Positions 34,391 through 41,742 of a DNA stretch of 64,000 nt are shown piece after piece. Made by a program: the position numbers and the translations under genes. How positions within the stretch are numbered: position 1 is the first letter of the stretch; each line of letters starts with the position of its first letter. The stretch spans positions 1-64,000 of the forward strand of contig NZ_FNPI01000024.1 in NCBI RefSeq assembly GCF_900107275.1, read 5' to 3'. Source of the DNA: Evansella caseinilytica (GTDB lineage Bacteria > Bacillota > Bacilli > Bacillales > Salisediminibacteriaceae). The notes under the pieces were generated by a model, which saw only the letters and a list, made by a program, of their open reading frames with translations, ran no database searches and was not told where the DNA came from.

Positions 34391-34530
34391 TTTTAATGTG
34401 TCATCGTCAACAGCTTTTTGTATGCAAAAAATTTGTACCATTCCACATCGTAGCCGGGTGGTGTCTGCAGGAAAGCAATTCGGGATGAAGGCAGCCGTCC
34501 CATTCCTACGGGTGTCCAACCTGCAACAGT
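34391..34530 (-). pseudogene. Remnant of a riboswitch-controlled gene
   Basis: Between two SAM riboswitches one minus-strand frame stays open and reads like a protein C-terminus (RIAFLQTPPGYDVEWYKFFA then YKKLLTMTH, stop at 34393). There is no start codon with a ribosome site after the upstream terminator. I read it as the last 40-45 codons of a deleted gene, but I do not recognise the family. Confidence 0.35.
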
Positions 34531-34730
34531 AAAAAACCTTTGCCGGCGAAATCGGCAAAGGAAGGTGAACGTTCTTGCACTGTACGCCGCTTTCCAGCGG
34601 TTCGCGTTCATTCTCATCTTCCAAAGCTGATCATCGCTTTGCTGGAATTAGCACCATGCTGGCAGAACATTTCTGCCGTGCCGGTTGCCGGGCTTCTTCG
34701 GGCCAGTCCCTCCGCCGCTCTTGATAAGTT
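34531..34730 (-). ncRNA. SAM-I riboswitch, distal tandem copy
   Basis: Aptamer about 34730-34611: CTTATCAAGAGCGGCGGAGG, GACTGGCCC, GAAGAAGCCCGGCAACC, GGTGCTAATTCC, closing GATGAG. Terminator CCTTTGCCG/CGGCAAAGG then T6 (34531-34562). The P2 kink-turn region reads CCGAAGAAGCC where the other copies have a T at the centre (CCGATGAAG), a one-base departure. No intact gene follows before the proximal riboswitch. Confidence 0.9.
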
Positions 34731-34976
34731 TTGCAATAACCTTATTTCAAGTTATGAAGTTGAATCAAATAATAGCATCATTTTTTCAAAAAGTCAAAGT
34801 TTTTTTATAATGCTCGTTTGCGGCTGCGGTTGTTTTCAAAAGACTGATCATCATCTCGCATGTTGCGTGTCGGGCCATGTGAATTTCTGACTGAAGCCAG
34901 TCTTAGATCGGTTTTTCGCCACCCCGCGGTCGTCAGGGTCAGTGGACGGAAAATCGGAGGACGCGGTCGTTTTCTG

Positions 34977-35915
34977 TCAGACATGCCTGTCCAGCCAGCG
35001 CAAACAATCCTCGTACACTTCTTGCTTATTTGCTTCATTCAGCATTTCGTGCCTTCCTCCAGGATAAAGCTTATATTCGATATCTGTCAAACCGTGTTTG
35101 ACATAATTGCGGTAGACATGCATAACCCCTTTTGCGTTGCTACCTACCGGATCTTTGTCTCCGGAAAAAATGTATACAGGGAGGGATTTCGGCACTTTCC
35201 GTTCCTCCGTTTTCTGATGAATCCGCTGTAAGCCGTGGAGGAGATCGTAATAGAAGCCCGCTGTCATCACGCGGCCGCAGAGTGGATCGGCAACATACTT
35301 GTCCACTTCCTTTTCGTCGCTGGAGAGCCAGTCGAAGCTCGTGCGGCAAGGGCTGAATCCACGATTATATGTACGAAACAGCAGGCGATCCATTTTCTGA
35401 CTCGGACCTTTTTTACCCTGCTTTCTGATTTCTTTCGCAGCAAAAAGTGTTGCTATTTTTCCAAGAACACCGGGATTACCGCCGGTGCCCGACAATAGCA
35501 GCCCGGAGATGGCTTCACCATGAAGCTGTACATACCTGCGAGCCAAAAACGACCCCATGCTGTGCCCGAATAAAAACACCGGAACACCGGGATTCTCCTG
35601 CTTGATTCGTTCCGTCAACAGCGATAAATCGTTTACGACCATCGCAAAGCCGTTTTCCTCGGCAAAAAAACCAAGCTCTGCCTCGCTCTTGGCAGTAGAG
35701 CCGTGCCCGCGGTGATCATTGGTGTAAACGATGTAGCCGTTCTTTACTAAAAATCGCGCAAATTCGTCGTAACGACCGCTGTGTTCAGCCATTCCGTGAG
35801 CAAGTTGTACAACAGCCTTTGTCTGCTCCTGCCGCAGCGAAGGTTCCTCTTCCCATTTTCGTGTAAAAATTTCAGCACCATCCGCGGCCTTAAAACGAAA
35901 TGTCGTCGCCTTCAT
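34977..35915 (-). CDS. Alpha/beta hydrolase, monoacylglycerol lipase / lysophospholipase-like
   Basis: A 312-residue serine hydrolase of the Hydrolase_4 (PldB-like) family. Motifs: oxyanion strand VVQLAHGMAEHSGRY, DHRGHGST, nucleophile elbow LFGHSMGSFLARRY, acid residue in YIFSGDKDPVG, and catalytic His in LYPGGRHEMLNE. The start is ATG 35915, six bases after GGGAGGG; the frame is open to 36002 but without support. It is a single gene flanked by gene-free stretches. It probably cleaves fatty acyl monoesters; the true substrate is unknown. Confidence 0.88.
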   Translation of the reverse strand: MKATTFRFKAADGAEIFTRKWEEEPSLRQEQTKAVVQLAHGMAEHSGRYDEFARFLVKNGYIVYTNDHRGHGSTAKSEAELGFFAEENGFAMVVNDLSLLTERIKQENPGVPVFLFGHSMGSFLARRYVQLHGEAISGLLLSGTGGNPGVLGKIATLFAAKEIRKQGKKGPSQKMDRLLFRTYNRGFSPCRTSFDWLSSDEKEVDKYVADPLCGRVMTAGFYYDLLHGLQRIHQKTEERKVPKSLPVYIFSGDKDPVGSNAKGVMHVYRNYVKHGLTDIEYKLYPGGRHEMLNEANKQEVYEDCLRWLDRHV

Positions 35916-36170
35916 TTTTTCTTCCCTCCCGGTGATCTGGTGTTCTTCTTCTTCCATTTTACAATAAACAGGAAAGCGTTGGGAGAAAAATGCTATCAGC
36001 ATATGGGAAACAGCCCGTTTTTCAATGCGATGCCATCAGATGCCATTGTGTTTCCACCGGATCCGGGAAATTTTTCTCCACTGTTGCTCTGCTCTATCCA
36101 TTTGCTTTATGATTGATTATAATTTGATTAATAAGCTGGCTATTTTTTATCACACAGTTGAGGGAGAGAG

Positions 36171-36551
36171 TTGCCATTGGAAAATAGAGAGTGGAAAAGG
36201 GGGATTTCTGTTTATCCGCCGGCTGCTAACCGGGCTGTGCGGCTGTTTCTTCTCATTGCGCTAATTGCGCTTGTTTTTCCTGTATCCATGGAGCCGGATA
36301 GCCGTGGGAAAAGTGCTGAGCAGTTGATTGGGATGTCAGTGCTGACTGAAGATGCCGGAAGCACATCCTCTCCCGACGATGCGGCAGATCCGTCATTTTC
36401 ATCTTTGCACAATATCGACTTCCACTTTTTCCAAGTGGATAATCTGCTCTTTCGCCTGCATCACGATCATCACGTGAAGGCAAAGCTGTTGGAAACCTTG
36501 ATGTATATTAAAAATAAAGGAGATTGCTTTTCGCTGTATTCCTTCGGATAA
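36171..36551 (+). CDS. Hypothetical membrane-anchored protein
   Basis: A 126-residue product from TTG 36171, five bases after TTGAGGGAGA. It has one N-terminal hydrophobic segment (VRLFLLIALIALVFPVSM, about residues 23-40) and an acidic then His-rich outer part (FRLHHDHHVKAKLLE). It is followed 27 bp later by a 42-codon membrane protein gene, so the two are likely co-transcribed. I do not recognise the family. Confidence 0.5.
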   Translation: MPLENREWKRGISVYPPAANRAVRLFLLIALIALVFPVSMEPDSRGKSAEQLIGMSVLTEDAGSTSSPDDAADPSFSSLHNIDFHFFQVDNLLFRLHHDHHVKAKLLETLMYIKNKGDCFSLYSFG

Positions 36552-36578
36552 AAATTCACCAATGAAGGAGGAATAACA

Positions 36579-36707
36579 GTGAAAGTGCAAAAAAAAGAGG
36601 AATTTCATATTAAAGAAGCCCTCAAAGGCTTGATTTGGGGCTTGATAATGATGATCGGCTTGTTTCTAGTCCTACATTTTGTGTTCGGCATCAAAGCTTT
36701 TCAATAA
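36579..36707 (+). CDS. 42-residue single-span membrane protein
   Basis: A GTG start seven bases after GGAGG opens a 42-codon frame: a charged N-terminus (KVQKKEEFHIKEALKG) and one long hydrophobic helix ending in LVLHFVFGIKAFQ. Good ribosome site, clean frame and terminator 125 bp downstream support a real gene. Function unknown. Confidence 0.6.
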   Translation: MKVQKKEEFHIKEALKGLIWGLIMMIGLFLVLHFVFGIKAFQ

Positions 36708-36832
36708 GAATAAGGCTGTTAGAAGGGGAGGCGTGAGCTAGGAGGAAGCGCGAAGCGTAGCTTTGACTCAAGCAGTAAGTTTCCAATCTACTGACAGAGG
36801 TGCGGCCATCAGATCAGCGCCATCGAAGCAAA

Positions 36833-36888
36833 CAGTCTCAGATAGCTATCGAATGCATACATGCAGGCCATCTGAGACTGATTTTTTT
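36833..36888 (+). terminator. Terminator after the small membrane protein genes
   Basis: CAGTCTCAGAT pairs with ATCTGAGACTG (36870-36880) followed by ATTTTTTT. The loop itself holds GCATAC/ATGC pairing. Confidence 0.8.
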
Positions 36889-36932
36889 CGAATCGAGTAA
36901 AAACATGAAATCAACTACCTATTTTCATGAAT

Positions 36933-37199
36933 TCACTGCAGGTTATTTTTGTTTTTCAACTGTTGCTCGGCCATCTTTACGAGCTCCCGCACCATGCTGC
37001 CGCCGATACTTCCCCCAACCTTTCCGGCATCCTTCGCTTTGATGTCGCCATTGTATCCTTTATTGAAATGTATCCCCTGTTCTTGAGCTGCTTCGTACTT
37101 GGCAGCGTTTGGATCGGTGGTATTCATCACTTTTGCCTTTAAGCGATCCAGACCCTCCCGTGCTTCCGGAACGAGAATATTATTTTTCCTTCCAGCCAT
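36933..37199 (-). CDS. Alpha/beta-type small acid-soluble spore protein (SASP)
   Basis: An 88-residue spore DNA-binding protein from ATG 37199 (behind AAGGTGG). The N-terminal helix region EAREGLDRLKAKVMN and the C-terminal GSIGGSMVRELVKMAEQQLK are SASP signatures; GDIKAKDAGKVGG resembles the SspF type. Such proteins coat spore DNA and protect it from UV and heat; they are made in the forespore. The usual germination-protease site of the (T/S)EFASE type is replaced by KYEAAQEQG, so processing may differ. Confidence 0.85.
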   Translation of the reverse strand: MAGRKNNILVPEAREGLDRLKAKVMNTTDPNAAKYEAAQEQGIHFNKGYNGDIKAKDAGKVGGSIGGSMVRELVKMAEQQLKNKNNLQ

Positions 37200-37250
37200 C
37201 ATCGATACCACCTTTGCTTCGAGCTTCATCCGGAAATGCATACTTAGTTC

Positions 37251-37469
37251 TCATGTTTCAGTGTAGCCTTCTCTTCTGATCTTTTCACCATTATCACTGC
37301 GCCGTTTTTCGTTTTCGTCTACCTCATCGATGATGGCATCAATAGTGCCCTCCATGTAGGCATCAGCCACCTGCTGATGTGTCATCGCCAATCCTTGATC
37401 TGCTTCTTCCTTGTTGCTGTAATCGTCATCCGTTTCGTAGGAATTATCTGCTATTTTCTTATCTGACAT
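37251..37469 (-). CDS. DUF4025 protein (YozQ-like)
   Basis: A 72-residue acidic protein from ATG 37469, nine bases after GGAGG. The core GLAMTHQQVADAYMEGTIDAIIDEV matches my memory of the DUF4025/YozQ family of Bacillus. Function unknown. It lies 52 bp upstream of the SASP gene on the same strand and may be a forespore-class gene too (inference). Confidence 0.7.
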   Translation of the reverse strand: MSDKKIADNSYETDDDYSNKEEADQGLAMTHQQVADAYMEGTIDAIIDEVDENEKRRSDNGEKIRREGYTET

Positions 37470-37564
37470 CAGTGAACTCCTCCAATCTCTCTGTATAGCG
37501 TTCACCAATGTTCAATAAATATTCGGGGAAATGGGGTGTGAACATTTTGTGAAAATGGTTGACT

Positions 37565-38413
37565 TTACCGGAAGCGGGTGGAAGCGATTCCTTTCACTGT
37601 TGTTTTCACCCGGAACAGACCGCCGGCTTCGTCGTTCCACTCATCGTTGGCGGTAGTAACATACAACTCGTCTAACTCTTTTCCGCCGAAACAGCATGAA
37701 GTAACGCATCGAACTGGAAACAGAATTTCTGTCAGCTTTTCACCTTTATGTGGATTCCAGCGGGAGACGCGGGCGCCGTCCCAATGGGCAACCCAGATCA
37801 TTCCTTCCGCATCAATTGTCATGCCGTCAGGATACCCTTCGTTTTCCGGAATGATTACCGCTGTCCGCTTATTAGCGATTTTTCCCGTCCGCGGATCATA
37901 ATCAAAGGCAGCTACTTTGCGCGTCGGCGTATCAATGTAATACATAATCTTTTGCTTGATATCCCAGGCGAGACCATTGGAAATACTGATATCGTCGATC
38001 ACTTTATGCATTTTTCGATCGCTCCCCATCCGGTAAAGCGCCCCCTCTTGCTGCTTTCCATCAATATGCATTGTACCTGCCCAAAAACGGCCGGACGGAT
38101 CGACTTTCCCGTCGTTAAATCGATTTTCCGGCTTCTGTTGTTCCGGATTGTCAATAAACTGCCGTTCATACGTCCGCATATCAATGCTGAAAATCCCGTT
38201 TTGAAGTCCCGCCAAAAGTCCGCCATCCTCTTTTAATACCACACAGCCCACATATGCATTCACATGCAGCGTTTGATTTTCTCCAGTCTCCGGATCATAG
38301 CAATGCACCGTTTTGCCGATAATATCGACCCAGTAAAGCTTCTGTTCTCTATCATCCCAGCACGGCCCCTCACCTAACATTGCTTTTGCGTCAACAACTA
38401 ATTCTGCCTTCAT
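37565..38413 (-). CDS. SMP-30/gluconolactonase family protein
   Basis: A 282-residue six-bladed beta-propeller of the regucalcin/SMP-30 family. Typical stretches: LGEGPCWDDREQKLYWVDI at the start, ENRFNDGKVDPSGRFWAGTM, SNGLAWDIKQKIMYYIDTP, and PDGMTIDAEGMIWVAHWDG. Metal ligands expected in the family (Glu in EGP, Asn in NG, Asp in PDG) are present. Members hydrolyse sugar lactones; which one is not shown by context. It is a single minus-strand gene with a MITE copy just upstream. Confidence 0.88.
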   Translation of the reverse strand: MKAELVVDAKAMLGEGPCWDDREQKLYWVDIIGKTVHCYDPETGENQTLHVNAYVGCVVLKEDGGLLAGLQNGIFSIDMRTYERQFIDNPEQQKPENRFNDGKVDPSGRFWAGTMHIDGKQQEGALYRMGSDRKMHKVIDDISISNGLAWDIKQKIMYYIDTPTRKVAAFDYDPRTGKIANKRTAVIIPENEGYPDGMTIDAEGMIWVAHWDGARVSRWNPHKGEKLTEILFPVRCVTSCCFGGKELDELYVTTANDEWNDEAGGLFRVKTTVKGIASTRFR

Positions 38414-38439
38414 CTTTTTGCTTCGGCCTCCTAACTAAA

Positions 38440-38601
38440 AGCGGCTGTTCAAAATTTCATGAAACAAAGCCTTACGAATCTCATCGTTACGTAGTCTCTC
38501 CGCAGCTCACGTATGTTTTTGTACGCGCATTCAAACAAGCATCGGCCGCATCTCGATCTTCTTGTTAGTCCAGCTCTGTCCTCTCTTTTGAACACCACAC
38601 T
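38440..38601 (+). repeat. MITE-like element with AAA target duplication
   Basis: Ends AGCGGCTGTTCAAAATT and TCTTTTGAACACCACACT; AAA at 38437-38439 and 38602-38604. The interior has diverged from other copies. Confidence 0.65.
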
Positions 38602-38963
38602 AAAATGAAAACTTGATTGTCTTGCATGCAAATCGTGGTGACTTCTTCAGTTTTCATTATAGCACGGTGCCAGGCACTCTGTAGTACTGTAAAGTTACAC
38701 AGAGTGCCTGGCACCGGTTCATCATTCAAGTTGCAAGCAAAGCATTCGATAAAAACATTTTCCCCGTCGCACACAGCAACCTGCTTTTCGCTCTCCCAGC
38801 GGAACGGGCTTGAAATGGACATTAAATCATCGGTATAAGCGAAACTGCGACGGAAATGATCTACTTTTCTCCTCAAAGACCCCAGCATTCCCCTACTAAA
38901 CATTTCTTTTGCCATCATACGTTTCCCAACACATTTATTCCCACGGCTAGCAGTTTGGAACAT
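38565..38963 (-). CDS. Doubtful hypothetical ORF crossing two repeats
   Basis: A 132-residue frame whose last 12 codons lie in a MITE copy and whose middle reads through a GTGCCAGGCACTCT palindrome. The N-terminal two-thirds (FSRGMLGSLRRKVDHFRRSF, ISSPFRWESEKQVAVCDGEN, FIECFACNLNDEP) reads like real protein. It may be a genuine small gene whose 3' end has been replaced by repeat DNA. I do not recognise it. Confidence 0.3.
   Translation of the reverse strand: MFQTASRGNKCVGKRMMAKEMFSRGMLGSLRRKVDHFRRSFAYTDDLMSISSPFRWESEKQVAVCDGENVFIECFACNLNDEPVPGTLCNFTVLQSAWHRAIMKTEEVTTICMQDNQVFILVWCSKERTELD
38666..38716. repeat. GTGCCAGGCACTCT palindrome, copy 2
   Basis: GGTGCCAGGCACTCTGTAG pairs with ACACAGAGTGCCTGGCACC. 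Unlike the other two copies it has no T run and lies inside an open frame. Confidence 0.9.
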
Positions 38964-38970
38964 ATAGCCA

Positions 38971-39276
38971 TTATTCCACAGGCCCTTCCCAACGCAGCAT
39001 TCCTCCCGCCATGTTCGCTATCTTGTATCCGTTTGCCTGCAAATATTCTGCTGCCTGACCGCTTCTTGATCCAGATCGGCAAACCATAATATGCCCTTTT
39101 ACTTTATCGATTTCATGAAGTCGATGAGGAATTTGCCCGAGTGGAATATTTACGGCGCCAGGTATTTTCCCTTCTTTCACTTCTTCTTCTTCTCGAACAT
39201 CAATAATTGAAACTGTCTTTGAGGCTGCTAACTGTTCTGCCACTTCTTGTGGTGTGACTTCTTGATATGCACTCAC
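38971..39276 (-). CDS. Rhodanese-like sulfurtransferase
   Basis: A 101-residue single-domain rhodanese. Landmarks are SIIDVREEEEVKEGKIPGAVNIPLGQIP and the active-site loop MVCRSGSRS with the persulfide-forming Cys (about residue 74), then AAEYLQANGYKIANMAGGMLRW. It handles sulfane sulfur in the cytosol. An ATACC-N6-GGTAT inverted repeat lies 47 bp before its start, and the next minus-strand gene upstream is a membrane-anchored rhodanese-like protein with the same kind of site. Confidence 0.9.
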   Translation of the reverse strand: MSAYQEVTPQEVAEQLAASKTVSIIDVREEEEVKEGKIPGAVNIPLGQIPHRLHEIDKVKGHIMVCRSGSRSGQAAEYLQANGYKIANMAGGMLRWEGPVE

Positions 39277-39322
39277 TTTTACTCATCCTTTCTTTTTACA
39301 AAATCCCGAATATAAAATACAC

Positions 39323-39338
39323 ATACCCGCATAGGTAT
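39323..39338. promoter_or_regulatory. CsoR/CstR-like operator before the rhodanese gene
   Basis: ATACCCGCATAGGTAT, an ATACC-N6-GGTAT inverted repeat of the same length and form as the one at 39858-39873. G-C-rich ATACC/GGTAT palindromes are typical for CsoR-family repressors; the rhodanese target favours the persulfide sensor CstR. Confidence 0.65.
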
Positions 39339-39398
39339 AAAAATAAGGAAATTTTTTACGTCGCTCACGCACGCTACCACTATTCAAAAGTTGATCAC

Positions 39399-39788
39399 CT
39401 AAGTGCACGTACATGTCCGGCCCGATTTCACGGCTGCATGCTTTGCCGGCTCCTCCTTCATCAAGTAGTAGCCTAATACAACATACCCTTTGCTTCGCAT
39501 AAAGCGGATGCTCAAATTTCTCGCTGTTTTATCCGGTGCAATAATGTAAACATGTTTTCCGCTGACTTGGGAAGAGTGCCGTGTCAAATAGGCCAAAGGA
39601 ATGGTTTCCGCTTTTTGAACGGAGTTCTTGTCACCAACATTATAATCCCTGATATCCAAAAGGATACCGCCTTCATTCTTCAGCATTTCCACAGGGTCCA
39701 CCGAGGGTACGCCAAAAACGGGAAAGTATCGCTTATATAAAATAATCAGTGCACTTATCGTAATGGCGGCTGCAATAACGATTATCAT
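39399..39788 (-). CDS. Membrane-anchored rhodanese-like protein lacking the active-site Cys
   Basis: A 129-residue protein with an N-terminal membrane span (IIVIAAAITISALIILY, residues 2-18) and a rhodanese-like domain (VDPVEMLKNEGGILLDIRDYN; IPLAYLTRHSSQVSGKHVYIIA; RNLSIRFMRSKGYVVLGY). Where rhodaneses have CRSG this one reads APDKTA, so it cannot form the usual persulfide. A Cys pair ends the protein (RTCTCT). It has its own strong promoter with an embedded CsoR/CstR-type operator. A scaffold or sensor role is possible; not known. Confidence 0.7.
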   Translation of the reverse strand: MIIVIAAAITISALIILYKRYFPVFGVPSVDPVEMLKNEGGILLDIRDYNVGDKNSVQKAETIPLAYLTRHSSQVSGKHVYIIAPDKTARNLSIRFMRSKGYVVLGYYLMKEEPAKHAAVKSGRTCTCT

Positions 39789-39853
39789 CTGTGTCCAAGA
39801 CTCCTTTTAAAAAAGTCGTATCGACCAGCTCTGTCAATCTGGTACAATTCATA

Positions 39854-39882
39854 TTGTATACCCCCTCAGGTATAATGTCAAG
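39854..39882 (-). promoter_or_regulatory. Sigma-A promoter with CsoR/CstR-like operator in the spacer
   Basis: On the minus strand: TTGACA (39882-39877), a 17-bp spacer, then TACAAT (39859-39854). The spacer and -10 contain ATACC-N6-GGTAT (39858-39873; ATACCCCCTCAGGTAT on the plus strand). Repressor binding there would block polymerase. Confidence 0.75.
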
Positions 39883-40143
39883 CAAAAAACTTCCTGCACT
39901 TTCAAAAATCTCATTTGAAACAAAGGTAATGCTATCGCATAATCACACACGCTTTGTAAAAGGTGTTTTCGCAAGTTGGTTATTGATACTTAAAAGATCC
40001 GGACAGCTTATTTGACTGACAGGCAGTCTGTTGAACAAGACATATAGTAATTAGTATGTAAATTTTTAGACGTTGTGACATCCTTTTCTACATCTCCGCA
40101 AGTGAAACGCCCCTCCCGTTGCTCCTGCCTACCTCAGCCATTA

Positions 40144-40731
40144 CTACTGACTATCGTTGGTCTCGGAAATGTTATCAACCAGTTTTTCCGCAGCCCGCCG
40201 GTAGTAATTGCTCATGTTTACAAGGGAAGCGATCAATAACACGTTTTCCAAATAATTTTTTTCCTGATCGTCCAGCGGTTTTATTTCTTCCTCGGCCTCC
40301 GCCACAAGCTCCCGGATACTTTCAGTAAATTGTTTCACATTTTTGTCCGCAAGGCGCAGGCAGCATTCATAAAAAAGCGAAAGATCGAAGCTTCCGTCCT
40401 CCTCCATCACTTTTTGATTCACGCCGTGCAAAGTTTTTTTAATATCATTAATGGATAACGCACCTTTCAATTGATAGATCAAGCTAATTAACATCAAATG
40501 TTCCTTAGAATACTTTTTATTTTCAATCGGAAACAGCAGCTTTCCTTTTGCATAATTGTTAATCATTGTTTTTGTAAGTATTTTTTCATCGTCGTTTCTT
40601 TTCGAATACTGAAATTTATTCTCGAATAATTGGATAACCTGATCCATATACAAGTCAATATTCGGGATGTCTTGTAAAAAAATTTGATTTTCCAGTCCTA
40701 GTTGATTAATGATTGCTTCCATGTTTTCCAT
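40144..40731 (-). CDS. DUF1836 protein
   Basis: A 195-residue protein with the DUF1836 pattern: LQDIPNIDLYMDQVIQLFENKF, ILTKTMINNYAKGKLLFPIENKKYSKEHLMLISLIYQLKGALSINDIKKTL. The middle looks like a MerR-type winged helix (TKTMINNYAKGKLL...YSKEHL), so DNA binding is plausible. Function unknown. It is divergent from the hemolysin III gene, with 143 bp between, so the two may share a control region. Confidence 0.75.
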   Translation of the reverse strand: MENMEAIINQLGLENQIFLQDIPNIDLYMDQVIQLFENKFQYSKRNDDEKILTKTMINNYAKGKLLFPIENKKYSKEHLMLISLIYQLKGALSINDIKKTLHGVNQKVMEEDGSFDLSLFYECCLRLADKNVKQFTESIRELVAEAEEEIKPLDDQEKNYLENVLLIASLVNMSNYYRRAAEKLVDNISETNDSQ

Positions 40732-40800
40732 AGTTAAAAAACCTCGATTATTTTTTTCGATCTAGCTTCATTATAATCGAAAGAAATACCAAAGTAAATG

Positions 40801-40829
40801 TTGACTATTTTTCGTCATACGTATATTAT
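40801..40829 (+). promoter_or_regulatory. Probable promoter of the hemolysin III gene
   Basis: TTGACT (40801-40806), 17 bp, TATTAT (40824-40829), 46 bp before the start codon. Confidence 0.6.
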
Positions 40830-40874
40830 TATATGTAGTATTCAAAACCACTTGATGGAATAGGGGGATTTTTC

Positions 40875-41522
40875 ATGAACACGTATATTCGGGAACCAAT
40901 TAACGGATTAACGCATCTTGCCGGGGCAATATTAGCGTTTATCGGGTTGCTTGCAATGGTAATAAAGGCTTCGCTGGCGGCATCGCCGGCATTAGAACTT
41001 GCCGCAGTCATTATTTTTGGCGTCAGTATGATTCTCCTTTACTCCGCCTCCGCTACATATCACATGGTCATCGCCCGCGATAAGGTCATCGCATTCTTAA
41101 GGCGGATTGATCATTCGATGATATATGTATTGATTGCTGGAACATATACTCCGTTTTGTTTAATCAGTTTGAGAGGAACCACCGGTTGGGTGTTGTTTAC
41201 GATCATCACAAGCTTGGCTTTGCTCGGCGTTACTTTCAAGCTCGTTTGGTTCCATTGCCCGCGCTGGTTGTCAACAACCTTTTACATCGCCATGGGCTGG
41301 CTGATCATTTTCTTCATCTCTCCCCTGGCCGATGTGTTGAACTCAATGGGCTTGCTGCTGCTTGTCGCCGGCGGAATACTATACACAATCGGAGGCGTTA
41401 TTTATGGCTTGAAGCCAAAGTTTTTAACTTTCAAATACATGGGCTTCCATGAAATTTTCCACATATTTATTCTCCTTGGCAGCCTTGCTCACTTCTTTTC
41501 CGTGTTTTTATATGTTTTATAA
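40875..41522 (+). CDS. Hemolysin III family membrane protein (TrhA/YqfA-like)
   Basis: A 215-residue seven-span protein of the hemolysin III / PAQR superfamily. Conserved metal-site residues are visible: EPINGLTHLAGA at the start, SASATYHM, RRIDHSMIYVLIAGTYTPF, and FHEIFHIFILLGSLAHFF at the end. In Bacillus and E. coli these proteins affect membrane lipid balance; the old hemolysin name is historical. Ribosome site GGGG lies before ATG 40875. The transcript probably ends at the palindrome that begins at the stop codon. Confidence 0.9.
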   Translation: MNTYIREPINGLTHLAGAILAFIGLLAMVIKASLAASPALELAAVIIFGVSMILLYSASATYHMVIARDKVIAFLRRIDHSMIYVLIAGTYTPFCLISLRGTTGWVLFTIITSLALLGVTFKLVWFHCPRWLSTTFYIAMGWLIIFFISPLADVLNSMGLLLLVAGGILYTIGGVIYGLKPKFLTFKYMGFHEIFHIFILLGSLAHFFSVFLYVL

Positions 41523-41577
41523 AAAGTGCCAGGCACTCTGCAACACGTTAACGCGTCATAGAGTGCCTGGCACTTTT
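41523..41577. repeat. GTGCCAGGCACTCT palindrome, copy 3 (end of hemolysin III gene)
   Basis: AAAAGTGCCAGGCACTCTG pairs with AGAGTGCCTGGCACTTTT. It begins right after the TAA stop of the hemolysin III gene and has A and T runs outside the stem, so it works as a terminator in both directions. Confidence 0.9.
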
Positions 41578-41742
41578 ATATGTTTCTCCTACTAACTACA
41601 TGTTGACAAAACAGGACAAGCAGAGCCAAAAGTTCGAGGCTCAGCAGCGACTGTGACCGACGCTACATATACCGAACGAACGTGATTTCACCGCGATAAC
41701 GCAACGTTCTCCTTTTTAAACACAGACTTTTATGATAACGAC

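Noticed and set aside
34388-34624. 78-residue minus-strand ORF between riboswitches
   Set aside because: Its first part is the riboswitch expression platform. Only the last 40-45 codons of the neighbouring frame look protein-like, and they are listed as a remnant instead.
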